This document shows, piece after piece, positions 59,721 through 64,000 of a stretch of DNA of 64,000 nt. A program made the position numbers and the translations under genes. The notes below the pieces were generated by a model, which saw only the letters and a list, made by a program, of their open reading frames with translations, made no database searches and was not told the DNA's origin. Source of the DNA: Ilex aquifolium (Eukaryota; Streptophyta; Magnoliopsida; Aquifoliales; Aquifoliaceae); assembly GCA_951799425.1 (NCBI GenBank), contig OX637397.1, positions 9,617,064 to 9,681,063 of the forward strand. The letters are read 5' to 3'. Position 1 is the first letter of the stretch. Every line of letters starts with the position of its first letter.

Positions 59721-60955
59721 GACACATACGTTCTTATTTATTTAATTACCTAATATTAATTATATATTCAAATGACTCTTCATATACTTCCATTTCCGCA
59801 AGAATTAATGTTCCATGTATTTTACTTTTTTTTTTTTTTTTCTAATTTCATTAATGATTCTATATCTCTCTCATTTATTTCTCACAAACTTTTTAGTTTA
59901 CAATAAATCCATTAATCATCCTTACTTTATGGAGAATAGTATACTATCATTAGTACAACTATTACGCCATCGATAACTATCATAAAGTCCATTTTATCAT
60001 TTGATCTAATATGAACTGATGCGTAGCTTTACAGATGGTGCAAATTCTTGGCAATGAATATATCTATTAGTCTGGATCATATATATATATATATATATAT
60101 ATAAATATCTATTAGTCAAATTCAATTTGAATAATTTCATCTTCCATTTTATGGCTAAGTGGACATCTAATGGCTAAATATTCAATCCCATGAACTTCAA
60201 TCATATATTAATAGTAATACCATTCCATTCCTCTCCCATTCTCTCATATTCACATCTTATCTGGTTGCAAGTTGCTGCTCTTTTCATGTGATATATGTTT
60301 TGCTTGGAGTTAGGCTTGCACTGACATCTTGAAAAAAAAATTCTTGGTTTGTTATATGTGCTTAACGAAATTCAGTATTTTTTTCTTATGAACCAACGTG
60401 ATCAATTGTGGAAGATCACTGTGGAAATGGCGTCTTAAGATTTATTTTCTCTATATCATACATCTTCTATGTGTTTAATTTTCATGGTAATAGATTCATG
60501 TTTTGTTTAACGCTGAAACTCATTTTGCATATTTAGCATTATATTTCGTGTGTAGAAAAAATTATGTGATTCTTCTCATGCATTGAATAGTTGAGACGAG
60601 ATCTTCCATAATATGGATCATGGTTCGACTAGGTTTTTTGAATTGCTCAAGGACATAAGGTACCAAATACTAATTTTCGATAATATGCATTTTACCATTT
60701 GAGTGTGGTAAAAAAATTTAGTATGTTCATTATAGATTTTTATGGGTAATTTCTTTCTAGAATGTTCATGAAGCATATATAACGTTTCTTTTGAAATGCG
60801 TTATTTAATATTTGTCTTTCACTAAATGAAGCAATTAGTATTTGATTAGCACAAAACTTTGTATATTTTTATGTGCTAATCATCTTATTTTAATTGCTTT
60901 TGGAGATTAAATGATGGGAGTTGGGTTAATTGAGTTCTTAACGATGATATTTGGT
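59721..60955. other. AT-rich DNA, no gene
   Basis: Contains a (TA) microsatellite at about 60080-60104. Frames are short and no domain was recognised. Confidence 0.4.
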
Positions 60956-61062
60956 GTTTGCAGTTAAAAGGTGCTAAATGAGGCTTCTTAAGGCCTTCCC
61001 AAACCATTTGAGACAAATGAGGATGAAAAGGTAGCTTGGGGATAGCTCAGGAGAGGAGGAAA

Positions 61063-61287
61063 TCAGAAAATCAGGAAGTCAGCCAAACCGTACCGGTACG
61101 CGTACGGGTAAAAATTTTCGGAGGCCAAAATTGAATTTGAACATTCGCATGCAAAGTCTTGAACCGGATAATTTATTGGGCACTCACTAGTGATGTGTCC
61201 ATACTCACCACAAATCTCACACACATTTTCATAATATGGGGCATTTGATACATTTTCATAAAAATAATAAGACATTACATAAAACAC
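61063..61287 (-). pseudogene. Gag-like zinc-knuckle fragment (retroelement)
   Basis: A minus-strand 74-codon frame contains CEICGEYGHITSEC, an exact CX2CX4HX4C zinc knuckle of retroelement Gag proteins. It lies about 110 bases downstream (minus strand) of a 'ggcgccgttgcccggg' leader motif, as in plant Ty3/gypsy elements. The frame is short and has no protease or RT after it, so it is a reduced or non-autonomous element. Confidence 0.6.
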
Positions 61288-61397
61288 AAGCTATTTACAA
61301 ACTATTTACAAAAGAAACTACATACCTTGGCCCGTGATGAAAATCATGAGACTTACCTATGTCATCCAAAATCACCTTGAACTCGACGCTTAACCTT

Positions 61398-61418
61398 CCC
61401 GGGCAACGGCGCCAAAAA
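61398..61418 (-). promoter_or_regulatory. Ty3/gypsy leader motif 'ggcgccgttgcccggg'
   Basis: On the minus strand 'tttttggcgccgttgcccgg' matches a motif that, from memory of plant gypsy elements, lies in the leader between LTR and gag. It supports orientation of this element on the minus strand. Confidence 0.5.
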
Positions 61419-61599
61419 TGCTTGGTGAAAAACGTTGTTGTTTCCTAACCTCTAAAAACCAACGCTCAAAATGTATTGTATATGGTGTATGTGGGAAGGG
61501 GAGTGTCACTCTCCCTTGGGATGATGTCAAAAGAAAGGGCAACAGAATGGTGGATGAATGAAATGAAATGAAATGCATGTGTGAACAAAAGTGCTCACC

Positions 61600-64000
61600 A
61601 ACCGCAAGGAGTCTTTTGCGTGTCGTGTTTTACTTGGAATGAGTATTCCAAGGTCGTCTCCTCAGGGAAGGAAGGGAATTGTGTGAAGGTGATTTTGTGA
61701 AAAAGGAAAAGTGTAAAATCTTGTAGTTGGTTTTGGTGAGTTTTGTTCTTAATGAAAATGCAAGAAAACAAGTGTTGGCTAATCCGAAAGATTCACTCCA
61801 ATGGGAATCCCAAATCAACTCGAAGCCTTCCTCGAATAGAGCTTAGATGAACGATTGATTCGTGGGAAACTAGGGATGAAATGGAGGTGAGGATCCAAGC
61901 ATAACCCGTGACCAGGCCGACGGAATATCAAAGACTCACAGCCGCATCCACTCTCAACCCAGTCAAACCGAACCATCGTACTCTAAGAGGAGGAATGAAA
62001 ATGAGTTGAAGTGGCACACCCAAGAGGAGTTCTCCCTTGGATTAACCAACTTAAAAATCTAGCTACTCATGGTAAAATGAAAGACATGCATAATGTAAAG
62101 AGACATGTAGAAGAAATGAAGATTAGAACTTGTATTAATGCTAGGAGAATATAAGCTACAGAGGAGAATTCATTTCATAACTAAAAACAAAGCTTGAAGA
62201 TAAAACCCAGCAGAAAAATAAAAATGCAAGAGCATTTGAATTAAACTTGGTTAGACTAGAATTAAAAGAGATTACAATGGAAGAAATAAAGATTACAGAG
62301 GAACTACAACTTACTGCAATGAAATGGAAGAAGAAAATGCAAAAACATAAATTTTATCTCTATAGCACTATTCATCATCTTCTTCCTTGGACTACTCCTA
62401 AGCTTAGGTAGCCACCCCCTTCCCAGCTTGTGAATGCTGAATATCTTCTCTTTTTTTGACTTGGCTTGCCAAAAACGTGCTTGGAGAGGTGGCCTAGACT
62501 CCAGAAGTGACCTCCATCTGTAGGGGTGCAGGAGGAATGGGCTGGACAGAGGGGTTGCAGAGCGTGTCTGCACACCCAGCTCCTCTTCTCTTCTCTCTCC
62601 TCATTGATCACCTAGGCTCCAAACTTGCAATCAAGGGTGTGAAAGGGGTGAATAGTGTTGTGGGCGTGTCAAAGGAGCATGGGTGGTTTGTTGGTGGGAC
62701 CCTCAAAGCAGCAGACATGAGTTGCAGAGCATTTGGACAGATCAGGCAAAGCGTACTGGTACGCGTACCAATACGTCGAACTCCAGTGGCTTCAGTGTAT
62801 CGGTACGCTGAAGCCATTGGAGTTCGACGTACCGGTACGCTTTGCTTGATCTGCCCAAATGCTTTGCAACTCATGTCTGCTGTTTTGAGGGTCACACCAA
62901 CAGACCACCCATACTCCCCTGACACGCCCACAACACTGTTCACCCCTTTCACACCCTTGATTGCAAGTTTGGAGCCTAGGTGATCAATGAGGAGAGAAAA
63001 GAGAAGAGGAGCTGGGTGTGCATACAAGCTCTGCAACCCCTCTGTCCAGTCCATTCCTCCTGCACCCCTACAGATGAAGGTCACTTCTGGAGTCTAGGCC
63101 ACCTCTCCAAGCACAGTTTTGGCAAGCCAAGTCAAAAAAAGAGAAGATATTTAGCATTCACAAGCTGGGAAGGGGGTGGCTACCTAAGCTTAGGAGTAGT
63201 CCAAGGAAGAAGATGATGAATAGTGCTATAGAGATAAAATTTATGTTTTTGCATTTTCTTCTCCCATTTCATTGCAGTAAGTTGTAGTTCCTCTGTAATC
63301 TTTATTTCTTCCATTGTAATCTCTTTTAATTCTAGTCTAACCAAGTTTAATTCAAATGCTCTTGCACTTTTATTTTTCTGCTGGGTTTTATCTTCAAGCT
63401 TTGTTTTTAGTTATGAAATGAATTCTCCTCTGTAGCTTATATTCTCCTAGCATTAATACAAGTTCTAATCTTCATTTTTTCTACATGTCTCTTTACATTA
63501 TGCATGTCTTTCATTTTACCATGAGTAGCTAGATTTTTAAGTTGGTTAATCCAAAGGAGAACTCCTCTTGGGTGTGCCACTTCAACTCATTTTCATTCCT
63601 CCTCTCAGAGTACGATGGTTCGGTTTGACTGGGTTGAGAGTGGATGCGGTTGTGAGTCTTTGATATCCCGTAGGCCTGGCCACGGGTTATGCTTGGATCC
63701 TCACCTCCATTTCATTCCTAGTTTCCCATGAATCAATCGTTCATCTAAACTCTATTCGAGGAAGGCTTCGAGTTGATTTGAGATTCCCATTGGAGTGAAT
63801 CTTTCGGATTAGCCAACACTTGTTTTCTTGAAATTTTCATTAAGAGCAAATCTCACCAAAACCAACTACAAGATTTTACACTTTTCCTTTTTCACAAAAT
63901 CACCTTCACACAATTCCCTTCCTTCCCTGAGGATACGACCTTAAAATACTCATTCCAAGTAAAACACGACACGCAAAAGACTCCTTTCGGTTGGGGAGCA
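61600..64000. repeat. Very large near-perfect palindrome, running off the window
   Basis: Left arm (61600 or earlier to 62799) and right arm (62804-64000) are reverse complements at roughly 95% or more by eye, with a centre of only about four bases at 62800-62803. The arms carry retroelement leader-like sequence ('tcagggaaggaaggg', 'gtcgtgttttacttggaatg') and mirror-image open frames. Around the centre the motif 'taccggtacgc' recurs. Because the right arm is cut by the window end, the full arm length is unknown. Confidence 0.9.

Noticed and set aside
62507..63084. Matching 158-codon frames on opposite strands
   Set aside because: They mirror each other because they lie across the centre of the palindrome. 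No domain is recognised, so I treat them as chance frames.

Overview
This is plant nuclear DNA, almost certainly from a dicot. It is AT-rich, genes are interrupted by short introns with consensus GT/AG borders, and most of the sequence is transposon debris: hAT- and Harbinger-type MITEs, Helitrons, RTE and L1 LINE remnants and LTR-retrotransposon pieces. I cannot name the species. No bacterial features, CRISPR arrays, rRNA or tRNA genes were seen.

Only two loci look like real protein-coding genes. One (39022-39750, +) is a three-exon gene for a 181-residue plant cystatin-like (cystatin/monellin fold) protein. The other (55843-56782, +) is a four-exon gene for a complete papain-family (C1A) mature domain that keeps the catalytic Gln, Cys, His and Asn but has no recognisable prodomain upstream. 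Broken relatives of both are scattered through the window: C1A pseudogenes at 14742-15567 (-) and 20888-21791 (+), C1A last-exon copies at 12769-12983 (-), 34292-34508 (-) and 34525-34736 (+), and a cystatin-like last exon at about 12999-13178 (+). The locus is therefore a decayed protease/protease-inhibitor-like cluster shaped by inversion and duplication.

Layout: 1-5 kb, RTE LINE remnant and foldback MITEs. 5.05-13 kb, duplication block A, repeated with a large deletion at 29.6-34.5 kb (block B) and partly at 48.0-55.7 kb (block C). 14.5-22.07 kb, a large inverted repeat (arms about 3.4-3.7 kb, spacer about 0.5 kb) carrying two divergent C1A pseudogenes. 26-29.4 kb, an LTR-like region with a TATA box, an array of about 30 tiny hairpins and five degenerate repeats. 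34.17-34.85 kb, a tight inverted repeat of the protease last exon. 34.9-38.6 kb, Helitron ends and a CAC-rich Helitron. 39-42.8 kb, the cystatin-like gene and a probable 3'-UTR intron holding a MITE and an L1 3' end. 43.6-45.4 kb, a degenerate repeat array. 48-55.7 kb, block C with two hAT insertions and a complete non-autonomous Helitron, the latter defined by the empty site in block A. 57.7-59.7 kb, hAT MITEs and Helitron ends. 61-64 kb, a Ty3/gypsy-like gag fragment and leader, then a very large palindrome running off the window end.

The most unusual structures are the hairpin array at 26.5-28.4 kb, whose stems vary in a compensatory way within a fixed geometry, and the inverted repeats of protease sequence, which could produce double-stranded RNA matching the intact protease gene. 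Alignments were done by eye, so identities and outer boundaries are approximate. Boundaries supported by target-site duplications or empty paralogous sites are the most reliable.
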